From Streptosporangium canum (GTDB lineage: Bacteria > Actinomycetota > Actinomycetes > Streptosporangiales > Streptosporangiaceae): a DNA stretch of 64,000 nucleotides. The stretch covers positions 123,776-187,775 of the forward strand of contig NZ_FOQY01000011.1 of the NCBI RefSeq assembly GCF_900113865.1, read 5' to 3'. How positions within the stretch are numbered: position 1 is the stretch's first letter; every line of letters begins with the position of its first letter. Of the stretch, positions 7,095 through 15,866 are shown piece after piece. Under the pieces are notes generated by a model, which was not told the DNA's origin, did no database searches, and saw nothing but the letters and a program-made list of their open reading frames with translations. The translations under genes were made by a program, and so were the position numbers.

Positions 7095-7940
7095 GTGAAG
7101 CTGCTGCGAGTTGGACCCGTCGGCCAGGAGCGCCCGGCCGTCATGGACGAGGCCGGTAACCTCCGTGCAATCTCGGAACCCGAGATCGACGGGGCTTTCC
7201 TCGCTTCCGGGGGAGTGGCGCGCGTCCGCGAGGCGCTGGAGCGGGACGAACTGCCCGTGCTGGAGACCGAGGGGCTGCGGATCGGCCCGCCCGTCGCCAG
7301 GCCGGGGAAGATCGTGTGCATCGGGCTCAACTACCGCGACCACGCGGAGGAGACGGGCGCCGCGATCCCGGCCGAGCCGATCATCTTCATGAAGGCCCCC
7401 AACACGGTCGTCGGCCCCTACGACGAGGTCCTGATCCCCAGAGACAGCGTGAAGACCGACTGGGAGGTCGAGCTGGCCGTCGTCATCGGCCGGACCGTCC
7501 GCTACGCGGAGACCCACGAGGAGGCTCTCGCGGCGGTCGCGGGCTACGCGATCTCCAACGACGTCTCCGAGCGCGAGTTCCAGCTCGAGCGCGGCGGACA
7601 GTGGGACAAGGGCAAGTCCTGCGAGACCTTCAACCCGCTCGGCCCCTGGCTGGTCACCGCCGACGAGATCGCCGACCCGCAGTCCCTGGGGCTGCGGCTG
7701 TGGGTGGACGGCGAGCCGTACCAGAACGGCGACACCAAGAACATGATCTTCCATGTCGCCGAGGTCGTCCGCTACCTCAGCCGGTTCATGGTCCTGGAGC
7801 CCGGCGACGTCATCAACACCGGCACCCCGGCCGGCGTCGCGCTCGGCCTGCCGGGCACGCCGTACCTGCGCGCGGGCCAGGTCATGGAGCTGGAGATCGA
7901 CGGCCTGGGCCGCCAGCGCCAGACGGTGGGGCAGGCATGA
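7095..7940 (+). CDS. fumarylacetoacetate hydrolase-family enzyme, probable 2,4-diketo-3-deoxy-L-fuconate hydrolase
   Basis: 281-residue FAH-family protein. The core has [41 protein letters not shown] (metal ligands Glu, Glu, Asp of the family), [26 protein letters not shown] and the C-terminal [15 protein letters not shown]. In non-phosphorylative L-fucose catabolism such enzymes cleave 2,4-diketo-3-deoxy-L-fuconate to pyruvate and L-lactate. GTG 7095 has GAAGGG upstream; the ATG at 7077 overlaps the operator and is less likely. It is the first gene of the operon and overlaps the dehydratase by ATGA. The role is assigned mainly from the neighbouring fuconate dehydratase and SDR. Confidence 0.85.
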   Translation: MKLLRVGPVGQERPAVMDEAGNLRAISEPEIDGAFLASGGVARVREALERDELPVLETEGLRIGPPVARPGKIVCIGLNYRDHAEETGAAIPAEPIIFMKAPNTVVGPYDEVLIPRDSVKTDWEVELAVVIGRTVRYAETHEEALAAVAGYAISNDVSEREFQLERGGQWDKGKSCETFNPLGPWLVTADEIADPQSLGLRLWVDGEPYQNGDTKNMIFHVAEVVRYLSRFMVLEPGDVINTGTPAGVALGLPGTPYLRAGQVMELEIDGLGRQRQTVGQA

Positions 7941-9232
7941 GCGCCTACCGCATCACCGCGCTGGAGACCCACGACATCCGCTTCCCCACCTCGCTGGAGC
8001 TCGACGGCTCCGACGCGATGAACCCGGACCCGGACTACTCGGCCGCCTACGTGGTGCTGAAGACCGACGACGGGTTCGAGGGCCACGGCTTCGCCTTCAC
8101 CATCGGCCGGGGCAACGAGGTGCAGACCGCCGCCGTCAAGGCGCTGGAGCCGTACGTCATCGGCAAGGACGTCGAGGACCTGGGCGCGCTCTGGAAGGAC
8201 ATGGTCCACGACTCCCAGCTGCGCTGGCTCGGCCCGGAGAAGGGCGTCATGCACATGGCGATCTCCGCCGTGGTCAACGCGCTCTGGGACCTGAAGGCCA
8301 AGCGCGAGGGCAAGCCGCTGTGGCTGCTGCTCGGCGAGATGTCGCCCGAGGAGATCGTCGCGCTGGTCGACTTCCGCTACCTCAGCGACGCGCTCACCCC
8401 GCAGGAGGCGCTGGAGATCCTGCGCGCCGCGGAGCCGGGCCGGCCGGAGCGGATCGCCCACCTGAGGGAGCACGGCTACCCGGCCTACACCACCTCGCCG
8501 GGCTGGCTCGGCTACAGCGACGACAAGCTGCGCCGCCTGTGCAAGGAGGCGATGGCCGAGGGCTTCACCCAGATCAAGCTGAAGGTCGGCGCCGACCTGG
8601 AGGACGACCGGCGGCGGATGCGCATCGCGCGTGAGACCTGCGGCGACGACTTCCCCATCGCCATCGACGCCAACCAGCGCTGGGACGTGGACTCCGCCAT
8701 CGCCTGGGTCAACGCCCTGGCGGAGTTCCGGCCGCACTGGGTGGAGGAGCCGACCAGCCCCGACGACGTGCTCGGCCACGCCGCCATCGCGCGGGGCATC
8801 GCGCCGATCCCGGTCGCCACCGGCGAGCACGTGCAGAACCGCATGGTCTTCAAGCAGCTCCTGCAGGCCGAGGCGATCTCCTACCTGCAGATCGACGCGG
8901 CCCGGGTCGCGGGCGTGAACGAGAACATCGCGATCCTGCTGCTCGCCGCCAAATTCGGTGTCCCGGTCTGCCCGCACGCGGGCGGCGTGGGCCTGTGCGA
9001 GCTGGTCCAGCACCTGTCGATGTTCGACTACGTCGCGGTCAGCGGCTCGATGGAGAACCGGGTGATCGAGTACGTCGACCACCTCCACGAGCACTTCGCC
9101 GACCCGGTGGTGATCAGGAACGGCGCCTACGTCGCGCCGAGCCTGCCCGGCTTCGGCGCCGCCATGCACCCCCGGTCGATCACCGACCACACCTACCCCG
9201 ACGGCCCCGTCTGGAGGTCCCTCAATGGCTGA
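7937..9232 (+). CDS. L-fuconate dehydratase (enolase superfamily)
   Basis: 431 residues, close to FucD/ENOSF1 length. The N-terminal capping domain has the family hallmark [20 protein letters not shown] and [10 protein letters not shown], then [16 protein letters not shown] and [11 protein letters not shown]. Barrel residues: KLKVG double lysine, Asp in AIDANQRWD, Glu in [10 protein letters not shown], Glu in ATGEHVQNR and the catalytic His in [12 protein letters not shown]. It removes water from L-fuconate to give 2-keto-3-deoxy-L-fuconate. ATG 7937 overlaps the hydrolase stop by four bases, and its own end overlaps the SDR start by eight, so expression is coupled. Confidence 0.92.
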   Translation: MSAYRITALETHDIRFPTSLELDGSDAMNPDPDYSAAYVVLKTDDGFEGHGFAFTIGRGNEVQTAAVKALEPYVIGKDVEDLGALWKDMVHDSQLRWLGPEKGVMHMAISAVVNALWDLKAKREGKPLWLLLGEMSPEEIVALVDFRYLSDALTPQEALEILRAAEPGRPERIAHLREHGYPAYTTSPGWLGYSDDKLRRLCKEAMAEGFTQIKLKVGADLEDDRRRMRIARETCGDDFPIAIDANQRWDVDSAIAWVNALAEFRPHWVEEPTSPDDVLGHAAIARGIAPIPVATGEHVQNRMVFKQLLQAEAISYLQIDAARVAGVNENIAILLLAAKFGVPVCPHAGGVGLCELVQHLSMFDYVAVSGSMENRVIEYVDHLHEHFADPVVIRNGAYVAPSLPGFGAAMHPRSITDHTYPDGPVWRSLNG

Positions 9233-9971
9233 GTTCGACGGCCTGCGCGTCCTGGTCACCGGCGGCGGCTCCGGCATCGGCCTGGCCACCGCCACCCTGC
9301 TCGCCGCGCGCGGAGCGGCGGTGGCCTGCCTGGACCTCAACCCGCCCGGGGAGCCGTTCATCCCGGTCACGGCGGACGTCACCGACGAGGACGCGGTCCG
9401 TACGGCGGTCGCCGAGGCGGCCGAACGGCTGGGCGGCCTGGATATCCTGGTGAACAATGCCGGGATCGGCGCGGCCGGGACGATCGAGGACAACCCCTAC
9501 GAGGAGTGGTCCCGGGTCCTGGACGTCAACGTCCTCGGCATCGTCCGGGTGACGCGGGCGGCCCTGCCGCACCTGCGGCGCTCGGCGAACGCGGCGATCG
9601 TCAACACCTGCTCCATCGCCGCCACGGCGGGCCTGCCCCAGCGGGCGCTCTACAGCGCGTCCAAGGGGGCCATCCAGTCGCTCACCCTGGCGATGGCCGC
9701 CGACCATGTCCGCGAGGGCATCCGCGTCAACTGCGTCAACCCGGGCACCGCGGACACCCCCTGGGTGCAGCGCCTGCTCGACGCGGCTGCGGACCCGGCG
9801 GCCGAGCGGGCGGCCCTGGAGGGGCGTCAGCCGATGGGCCGCCTGGTGAGCGCGGAGGAGGTCGCGGCCGCGATCGCCTACCTCGCGAGCCCGCTCGCGG
9901 CCTCGACCACCGGCGCGGCCGTGGCGGTCGACGGCGGCATGCAGGGACTCAGGCTCCGGCCCGCGACGTGA
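9225..9971 (+). CDS. SDR oxidoreductase, probable 2-keto-3-deoxy-L-fuconate dehydrogenase
   Basis: Classical short-chain dehydrogenase of 248 residues: cofactor motif [14 protein letters not shown], active-site Ser ([10 protein letters not shown]) and YSASKG, and a C-terminal VDGGMQG. Asp after the second strand (ACLDLN) favours NAD. In the L-fucose pathway an SDR oxidises 2-keto-3-deoxy-L-fuconate to the 2,4-diketo acid that the upstream hydrolase cleaves. GGAGG lies at 9213-9217 before ATG 9225. The assignment to this step rests on the adjacent dehydratase and hydrolase. Confidence 0.88.
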   Translation: MAEFDGLRVLVTGGGSGIGLATATLLAARGAAVACLDLNPPGEPFIPVTADVTDEDAVRTAVAEAAERLGGLDILVNNAGIGAAGTIEDNPYEEWSRVLDVNVLGIVRVTRAALPHLRRSANAAIVNTCSIAATAGLPQRALYSASKGAIQSLTLAMAADHVREGIRVNCVNPGTADTPWVQRLLDAAADPAAERAALEGRQPMGRLVSAEEVAAAIAYLASPLAASTTGAAVAVDGGMQGLRLRPAT

Positions 9972-9999
9972 CACGGCGCGACGTGGCGTGACACGGCGG

Positions 10000-10017
10000 G
10001 GCCTCCCTCCGGAGGCC
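10000..10017. terminator. hairpin inside the fucose-type operon
   Basis: GGCCTCC-CTCC-GGAGGCC, perfect 7-bp arms with a 4-nt loop, 29 bp after the SDR stop and 77 bp before the sugar-binding protein. It may attenuate read-through or protect transcript ends, giving different levels of enzymes and transporter. Confidence 0.45.
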
Positions 10018-10094
10018 GGCCGCCGAACGAGATATACGAGATATCGGTCTAGCAATAATTCACCCCCCACATGGTTTCGAATTGAGGCAACGGT

Positions 10095-11156
10095 ATGAAA
10101 CTCGGAACTGCGGCGACGGGCGCGGCACTGCTCGCGCTCGCTCTCACCGTCTCGGCATGCGGCTCGTCGGAGACCACCGGCGCCGACAGCAGCGCCAAGC
10201 CCGCGGCCGACGCCGGGGCCAAGGGCGGCAAGGTCGGGATCGACTTCCCGCGCGCCGACTCCGACTTCTGGAACTCCTACAACAAGTACGTCCCGCAGCT
10301 CGCCGGTGAGCTGGGCGTCGAGCTGATGCCGCCGACCAACTCCCAGAACGACGTGGCCAAGCTGGTCGCCAACACCCAGGCGATGATGGGCCAGGGCGCC
10401 AAGGCGATCGTCATGGCCCCGCAGGACACCGGCGCGATCGCCTCCACGCTGCAGACCCTGGAGAACAAGAACATCCCGGTCGTCTCGGTGGACACCCGCC
10501 CCGACAAGGGCAAGATCTTCATGGTCGTGCGGGCCGACAACAAGGCCTACGGCACCAGGGCGTGCGAGTTCCTCGGCGAGAAGCTGGGGGGCAAGGGCAA
10601 GATCGTCCAGCTCATGGGCGCGCTGTCCTCGATCAACGGCAGGGACCGGGCCGAGGCGTTCGGCGCGTGCATGAAGGAGAAGTTCCCCGGCATCACGGTC
10701 TTCGACGAGCCGACCGAGTGGGACGGCACCAAGGCCGCCTCGATGCTGCAGACCCGCCTCCAGCAGCACCCGGACGTCAAGGGCATCTACATGCACGCCG
10801 GAGGCGTCCACCTGGCCCCGACCCTGCAGGTGCTCAAGGCCAAGGGCCTGATCGCGCCGCCGGAGGACCCCAAGCACGTCTTCGTGATCTCCAACGACGG
10901 GATCCCGCAGGAGTTCGAGGCGATCCGCAAGGGTGAGATCGACGCCACGCTCTCCCAGCCGGCCGACCTCTACGCCAAGTACGCGCTCTTCTACGCCAAG
11001 GCCGCGATCGAGGGCAAGACCTTCCAGCCGGGCCCGACCGACCACGACAGCACGATCATCCAGCTGCCGAACGGCCTTGAGGACCAGCTTCCCGCCCCGC
11101 TGGTGACCAAGGAGAACGTGGACGACCAGAGCCTCTGGGGCAACCAGGTCAAGTGA
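10095..11156 (+). CDS. sugar ABC transporter substrate-binding lipoprotein
   Basis: 353-residue periplasmic-binding protein of the RbsB type (type I fold). The signal peptide ends in a lipobox: LALTVSAC with Cys21 as the lipidated residue. The mature part has VGIDFPRADSDFWNSY, ANTQAMMGQGAKAIVMAPQDT, IPVVSVDTRPDKG and DGTKAASMLQTRLQQHPDVKGIYMHAGG, typical of monosaccharide binders. It is followed without gap by the ATPase and permease of the same transporter. L-fucose or a related deoxy sugar is the inferred ligand from the catabolic genes around it. Confidence 0.9.
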   Translation: MKLGTAATGAALLALALTVSACGSSETTGADSSAKPAADAGAKGGKVGIDFPRADSDFWNSYNKYVPQLAGELGVELMPPTNSQNDVAKLVANTQAMMGQGAKAIVMAPQDTGAIASTLQTLENKNIPVVSVDTRPDKGKIFMVVRADNKAYGTRACEFLGEKLGGKGKIVQLMGALSSINGRDRAEAFGACMKEKFPGITVFDEPTEWDGTKAASMLQTRLQQHPDVKGIYMHAGGVHLAPTLQVLKAKGLIAPPEDPKHVFVISNDGIPQEFEAIRKGEIDATLSQPADLYAKYALFYAKAAIEGKTFQPGPTDHDSTIIQLPNGLEDQLPAPLVTKENVDDQSLWGNQVK

Positions 11157-12649
11157 TGACATCTTCCGTTAAAGCGGTTGAAGCGCTTGGTATCACCAAG
11201 CGCTTCGGCCCGACCACCGCCCTCAACGGTGCCGGGATCGCCATCACCGAGGGGGAGACGCACGCGCTGGTCGGCCGGAACGGCGCGGGCAAGTCCACTC
11301 TGGTGTCGATCCTGACCGGGCTCCAGCGCCCCGACGAGGGCGAGGTCCGCTTCCGCGGGGAGCCCGCGCCGCCGCTGGCCGACCGGGACGCCTGGCGGCA
11401 GCGTGTCGCGTGCGTCTACCAGAAGTCGACGATCATCCCCACGCTCACCGTCGCGGAGAACCTCTTCCTGAACCGGCAGACCGACCGGGGCGCGATCAAG
11501 TGGCGCGGCCTGCGCGCGCGGGCCAGGCAGCTCCTGGAGCAGTACGGCGTGGACGTGGACGCCGACGGCCTGGCCGGAGACCTGAGCGTCGAGCAGCGCC
11601 AGCTTCTGGAGATCGCCCGGGCGCTGTCGTTCGGCGCCCGGTTCATCATCCTGGACGAGCCCACCGCGCAGCTCGACGGCCCGGCCATCCAGCGGCTCTT
11701 CGACCGGATGCGCGCCCTCCGGGAACAGGGTGTGACGATGATGTTCATCTCGCACCACCTGGACGAGGTGTACGAGATCTGCCAGAGCGTCTCGGTCTTC
11801 CGCGACGCCCGGCACATCGTCACCACCACGGTCGGCGACCTCCCGCACGCCCAGCTGGTCGACGCGATGACCGGCGAGGCCACCGCCGCCTACGAATACC
11901 GCTCCCGTACGGCCGACGCCTCCGCCCCCGTCGTCCTGGCCGCCCGGGGGCTCAGCCTCGACGGCCGCTACGAGGACGTGGACCTGGCCATCAGGTCCGG
12001 GGAGATCGTCGGCCTGGCCGGGTCCGGCAGCAGCGGCAAGGTCGGCCTGGCCGAGACGCTGGTCGGCCTCCGCCGGGCCGACGCCGGCACGGTGACCGTC
12101 AACGGCACCGAGGTCAAGCCGGGAGACGTGCCGTCCGCGCTCGCCGCCGGTCTCGGCTTCGTCCCCCAGGACCGGCACCACGAGGGCTTCGTGCCGCTGC
12201 TGTCGATCGCCGAGAACGCCACCATCCCGATCGCGGGCAAGCTCGGCCGGTACGGCATGATCTCCCCGGCGAGGCGGCGCGAGCGCGGCGCCCGGATGAT
12301 CGCCGAGCTGGACATCAAGACGACCGGACCCGACCAGCCGGTGGCCGACCTGTCCGGCGGCAACGCGCAGAAGGTCGTGCTGGCGAGAGCGCTCGCGGAC
12401 GACCCCCGGGCGCTCGTGGTCATCAACCCGACCGCAGGGGTGGACGTGAAGGCCAAGCACTCGCTCCTCGGCGCCGTGGAGGACGCGGTGGCCCAGGGGA
12501 CCGGAGCCGTACTGGTCTCCGACGAACTCGACGACCTGCGGATCTGCGACCGGGTCCTGGTCATGTTTCACGGCAAGGTCGTGAAGGACGTGCCCCGCGG
12601 CTGGACCGACAGCGAGCTGGTGGCGGCGATGGAAGGTATCGATCACTGA
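11156..12649 (+). CDS. sugar ABC transporter ATP-binding protein (RbsA/MglA type)
   Basis: 497 residues with two fused ATPase domains. Domain 1: Walker A GRNGAGKST, signature LSVEQRQ, Walker B FIILDEPT. Domain 2: a degenerate Walker A (GSGSSGKVGL) and signature LSGGNAQKV with Walker B ALVVINPT lacking the usual DEP, as is common in the second half of this family. ATG 11156 overlaps the stop of the binding-protein gene (TGATG); a GTG one codon earlier is possible. It energises import of the sugar bound by the preceding lipoprotein. Confidence 0.92.
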   Translation: MTSSVKAVEALGITKRFGPTTALNGAGIAITEGETHALVGRNGAGKSTLVSILTGLQRPDEGEVRFRGEPAPPLADRDAWRQRVACVYQKSTIIPTLTVAENLFLNRQTDRGAIKWRGLRARARQLLEQYGVDVDADGLAGDLSVEQRQLLEIARALSFGARFIILDEPTAQLDGPAIQRLFDRMRALREQGVTMMFISHHLDEVYEICQSVSVFRDARHIVTTTVGDLPHAQLVDAMTGEATAAYEYRSRTADASAPVVLAARGLSLDGRYEDVDLAIRSGEIVGLAGSGSSGKVGLAETLVGLRRADAGTVTVNGTEVKPGDVPSALAAGLGFVPQDRHHEGFVPLLSIAENATIPIAGKLGRYGMISPARRRERGARMIAELDIKTTGPDQPVADLSGGNAQKVVLARALADDPRALVVINPTAGVDVKAKHSLLGAVEDAVAQGTGAVLVSDELDDLRICDRVLVMFHGKVVKDVPRGWTDSELVAAMEGIDH

Positions 12650-13662
12650 TGGCCACTACAAAGACGACGCCCGTGGCGAGCCTGCCCGCGCAGGGCCGGC
12701 GGTTCCAGCTCGGGCGGTTCCGGGACCTCACGCTGGTCCCGGTGATCATCGTGCTGCTGATCGTCGGGTCGTTCGTGGACCCGGTGTTCCTCACTCCCGG
12801 CAACCTGACCAACGTCCTGCAGCAGCAGTCGGCCCTGGCACTGGTGGTGCTCGCCGAGGCGTTGATCCTCATCGCCGGCAAGTTCGACCTGTCGCTGGAG
12901 TCCACGGTCGGCATGGCCCCCGCCGTCGGCGTGATGCTGGTCATCCCGGTCGCGGCCGGCGGGTTCGGCCTGGAGCTCCCCGGCATCCTGGCGATCCCGC
13001 TCTGCCTGCTGATCGGCGGGCTGGTCGGCGCCTTCAACGGCTTCCTGATCATGCGGTTCCAGCTCTCGGCCTTCATCGTCACCCTGGCGATGATGATCGT
13101 CGTCCACGGCCTCCAGCTCGGCCTCACCCAGGGCAAGAGCCTGTTCGAGCTGCCCGAGTCGTTCCTCTACCTCGGCAGCGCCACCTGGCTGGGCCTCCCG
13201 GCGGCCATCTGGATCACCGGCCTGCTCTTCGCCGCGGCCATCGTCGCGCTCGGCTACTTCCGGGCCGGCCGCTCGCTCTACGCCATCGGCGGCAACGCCG
13301 ACGCCGCCCGCGCGGCGGGCATCCGGGTCGAGCGGGTCCTGTGGATCGTCTTCATCATCGGCGGCGTGATCGCCGCGCTCGCCGGAGTGCTGGAGACCGG
13401 CCGCCTGGGCGGCATCAGCGCCAACCAGGGCGTCGGCTGGATCTTCATGGCCTTCGCCGCCGCGGTCATCGGCGGGGTCAGCATGGACGGCGGCAAGGGC
13501 ACGATCCTCGGCGCCCTCACCGGTGTCCTGGTGATCGGTCTCGTCGAGAACATCCTGACGCTGAAGGGCGTCCCCGGCGAGTGGAAGCAGCTCGTCTACG
13601 GCTCGATCATCCTGGTCGCCCTGATGATCAGCCGCCTCGCCGGCGGCAAGGCACAGGATTGA
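12649..13662 (+). CDS. sugar ABC transporter permease (RbsC type)
   Basis: 337-residue integral membrane protein with about eight to ten hydrophobic segments and the BPD_transp_2 pattern: ALVVLAEALILIAGKFDLSLES, GLVGAFNGFLI, FIVTLAMMIVVHGL, the cytoplasmic YAIGGNADAARAAGI loop that contacts the ATPase, and FAAAVIGGVSMDGGKG. TGATG overlap with the ATPase gene. Its last codons (GGKAQD) fall within a short sequence that is repeated three times before the next gene. Confidence 0.92.
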   Translation: MATTKTTPVASLPAQGRRFQLGRFRDLTLVPVIIVLLIVGSFVDPVFLTPGNLTNVLQQQSALALVVLAEALILIAGKFDLSLESTVGMAPAVGVMLVIPVAAGGFGLELPGILAIPLCLLIGGLVGAFNGFLIMRFQLSAFIVTLAMMIVVHGLQLGLTQGKSLFELPESFLYLGSATWLGLPAAIWITGLLFAAAIVALGYFRAGRSLYAIGGNADAARAAGIRVERVLWIVFIIGGVIAALAGVLETGRLGGISANQGVGWIFMAFAAAVIGGVSMDGGKGTILGALTGVLVIGLVENILTLKGVPGEWKQLVYGSIILVALMISRLAGGKAQD

Positions 13663-13755
13663 CGACGGCCGTACCCGCTCCCGGGCGGGTACGGCAAGGC
13701 GCAGGATCGACCACCATCCCCTCCCCGGGGACCACGGCAAGGCACAGGATTGACG
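13644..13755. repeat. three imperfect copies of a 20-bp direct repeat
   Basis: The sequence GGCAAGGCACAGGATTGAC starts at 13645 (end of the permease gene, including its stop), recurs with two changes at 13693, and again exactly at 13736, just before the aldo-keto reductase start. Spacing is 48 and 43 bp. The copies look like duplicated ends of the permease gene; the third copy supplies the AGGA before the next start. Confidence 0.8.
13668..13695. terminator. hairpin between permease and aldo-keto reductase genes
   Basis: GCCGTACCCG (13668-13677) pairs perfectly with CGGGTACGGC (13686-13695) over an 8-nt loop, directly after the permease stop. It could reduce read-through into the aldo-keto reductase gene. 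Confidence 0.5.
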
Positions 13756-13758
13756 GTC

Positions 13759-14700
13759 ATGACCCTCTCCGTGAGCGAGTACGGCTTCGGCGCCGCCCCC
13801 ATCGGCAACCTCTTCACCGCCGTGGGCGACGCCGAGGCCGGTGCGGCGGTGGACGCCGCCTACGACGCCGGGTTCCGCCTCTTCGACACCGCGCCCCACT
13901 ACGGGCTCGGCCTGTCGGAACGGCGGCTCGGCGCCGCCCTGGCCGGGCGGCCCCGCGACTCCTACACCCTGTCCACCAAGGTCGGCCGCCTGCTCGTGCC
14001 GGCGCCCACCGGCGGTCCCGCCGGCCGCGACGACCAGGGGTTCGACGTCCCGGCCGACCTCCGCCGGGTGTGGGACTTCTCGCGTGACGGCGTACGGCGG
14101 TCGCTGGAGGAGAGCCTGGAACGGCTCGGTCTCGACGCGGTCGACATCGTGCTGATCCACGATCCGGACGACCACTGGGAGCAGGCCGTCTCCGAGGCGT
14201 ACCCGGCCCTGGCCGAGCTGCGCGACCAGGGGGTCGTCAAGGCCGTCGGGGTCGGCATGAACCAGTCGGAGATGCTCGCCCGGTTCGTCCGCGAGACCGG
14301 CGTGGACCTGGTCATGCCGGCCGGCCGCCACACCCTTCTCGACCAGTCGGGGGAGGAGGAGCTGCTGCCGCTCTGCCAGGAGCGGGGCGTCTCGGTGGTC
14401 GCCGCCGGGGTGTTCAACAGCGGCCTGCTGGCCACCCACGACCCGTCGGGCACCTACGACTACGCCCCGGCTCCCGCGCCGCTGCTCGCCCGCGCCCGCC
14501 GCATCGCGGCCGTGTGCGAGAGCCACGGCGTCACCCTGCCCCAGGCGGCGCTGGCCTTCCCGCTGCGCCACCCGGCGGTCGTCTCGGTGGTCGTCGGCGC
14601 CAGGTCCGCCGCCGAGGTCGCCCGCAACGCCGCCCTGACCGCCCGGCCCGTCCCCGAGGACCTCTGGGCCGAACTGGCGGCCGAGGACCTGATCCCCTGA
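13759..14700 (+). CDS. aldo-keto reductase, probable L-fucose (D-threo-aldose) 1-dehydrogenase
   Basis: 313-residue AKR with the catalytic tetrad visible: Asp in RLFDTAPHYG, Tyr in the same motif, Lys in LSTKVGRLL, His in IVLIHDPDD. The sequence resembles the D-threo-aldose/L-fucose dehydrogenase subgroup (YGFGAAPIGNLF at the N-terminus, VPADLRRVWDFSRDGVRRSLEESLERLG). It would oxidise L-fucose to the 1,5-lactone, the first step of the pathway encoded just upstream. ATG 13759 is preceded by AGGA; TTG 13750 is an alternative. A lactonase for the next step was not found in the window. Confidence 0.87.
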   Translation: MTLSVSEYGFGAAPIGNLFTAVGDAEAGAAVDAAYDAGFRLFDTAPHYGLGLSERRLGAALAGRPRDSYTLSTKVGRLLVPAPTGGPAGRDDQGFDVPADLRRVWDFSRDGVRRSLEESLERLGLDAVDIVLIHDPDDHWEQAVSEAYPALAELRDQGVVKAVGVGMNQSEMLARFVRETGVDLVMPAGRHTLLDQSGEEELLPLCQERGVSVVAAGVFNSGLLATHDPSGTYDYAPAPAPLLARARRIAAVCESHGVTLPQAALAFPLRHPAVVSVVVGARSAAEVARNAALTARPVPEDLWAELAAEDLIP

Positions 14701-14835
14701 GCGGACCCGCCCGCCGGGGTCTCTCCGGTACGGCGTGCTCTCCCGGCACGGGGCGCCCCCTCGGTACGGCGTGTCGGGGACAGGGCGCGTGGGCGCCGTG
14801 TGTCCGGCCGGTCGGGACGGGGAGGCGGGGGGCGG

Positions 14836-15315
14836 TCAGTGGCCGCCGAACCAGCCGGGGACGTCGAGCGGGAAGGCGTCCGGCGGGGTGACCTTGCGCA
14901 GGTCGGCCTCCAGCGCGCGCAGCCGCTCCTCGCCGAGCGTCTCGGCCCAGCGGGCCCGCAGCTCGTCGAAGATGCGGGCCGAGCGCACCAGGGAGTCGAC
15001 GCCGTGCTCGGTGAGCCGTACGACCTTGCGCCGCGCGTCGTGCGGGTCGGAGCCGCGTTCCACGTAGCCGAGCCGCTCCAGCGCGTCGACGGTCTTGCCC
15101 GCCGCCTGTTTGGACACCCCCAGGCGGCGACCGAGCTCGGCCGCCGTCGTGCCGTCGACGCCGATCGCCTGGAAGACGAAGCCGTGCATCGGCCGCATGT
15201 CCGGATGGCCCTGCCGGGCCAGCTCGGCGTGCAGCTCGTCGATGAGGACACGGAAGCCGAGGAACAGCCGGAGCGGCAGCTCGAATCCCGGAGGGTCACT
15301 TGACACGATAGACAA
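14836..15315 (-). CDS. MarR-family transcriptional regulator
   Basis: 159 residues with a winged helix around 55-110: GTTAAELGRRLGVSKQAAGKTVDALERLGYVERGSDPHDARRKVVRLTEHG. Flanking helices would form the dimer interface. Annotated from TTG 15315; GTG 15306 is an alternative. Divergent from a cupin gene, with an inverted repeat spanning the shared promoter region (15310-15347), so it probably represses both genes. The ligand is unknown. Confidence 0.9.
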   Translation of the reverse strand: MSIVSSDPPGFELPLRLFLGFRVLIDELHAELARQGHPDMRPMHGFVFQAIGVDGTTAAELGRRLGVSKQAAGKTVDALERLGYVERGSDPHDARRKVVRLTEHGVDSLVRSARIFDELRARWAETLGEERLRALEADLRKVTPPDAFPLDVPGWFGGH

Positions 15316-15347
15316 CCTGGTTCACTATTTCGGCAACCACGTTGTCT
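15310..15347. promoter_or_regulatory. probable MarR operator
   Basis: AGACAACCTGGTT (15310-15322) and AACCACGTTGTCT (15335-15347) are inverted copies matching at 12 of 13 positions, separated by 12 bp. They sit between the divergent MarR and cupin genes and overlap the MarR start, which fits autorepression plus control of the cupin gene. Confidence 0.6.
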
Positions 15348-15365
15348 AATTTAAGGGATCACGCG

Positions 15366-15776
15366 ATGACTGTCATCCGCCATGCCGAAAGCCGCCGGAC
15401 CGAGACGCCCAACGCCGTCATGACCACGCTCGCCTCACCGACCCAGGGAGGTTCGGGGCAGGTCGTCTGGCGCGTCGACATGCGCCCCGGCCAGGCGGGC
15501 CCGCTGCACGCCATCGACGCCGAGCAGGTGTGGACCGTGCTGGAGGGGGGCACGACCGTCGAACTCGGCGACGAGAAGCTCACCGCCGGGCCGGGCGACA
15601 CCCTCATCCTCCCGGCCGACGTGCCGCGCCGCCTGAGCTCGGACCCGGCGGCCGGCCTGGCCGCCATCGTCGTCGCCCCCGCCGGCATGCGCGCCTACGT
15701 GATCGACGACACCCGGGTCCCGGCGGACTGCGCCACCCCCGACGGCGACAAGGTCCTGCCGGCCTGGGTCGTCTGA
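15366..15776 (+). CDS. cupin-domain protein
   Basis: 136-residue single-domain cupin. First motif: PGQAGPLHAIDAEQVWTVLEGG; second: LTAGPGDTLILPADVPRRL. The second-motif His is replaced (VPRRL), and the first has one His and a Gln in place of part of the usual HxH, so metal binding is uncertain. ATG 15366 with GGGA upstream. Divergent from and probably controlled by the MarR regulator; likely a small-molecule-responsive or detoxifying protein, but no reaction can be assigned. Confidence 0.85.
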   Translation: MTVIRHAESRRTETPNAVMTTLASPTQGGSGQVVWRVDMRPGQAGPLHAIDAEQVWTVLEGGTTVELGDEKLTAGPGDTLILPADVPRRLSSDPAAGLAAIVVAPAGMRAYVIDDTRVPADCATPDGDKVLPAWVV

Positions 15777-15866
15777 GAGACGGCCATCCGGGCAGGCCCG
15801 GCGCGGACGGCCGTACCGCTCAGGCGAGTCGGGGCGGAGGAGCCACCTGAGCGGGCCGGGAGGCGC

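Noticed and set aside
9222-11162. Long minus-strand open frame opposite the SDR and sugar-binding protein genes
   Set aside because: Antisense shadow of GC-rich codon use; translation is Arg/Gly/Val/Asp-rich with no domain, while the plus strand has complete recognisable genes.
10991-14571. Two more long minus-strand frames opposite the ABC transporter and aldo-keto reductase genes
   Set aside because: Same reason: low-complexity antisense translations; the plus-strand genes have full motifs and coupled starts.
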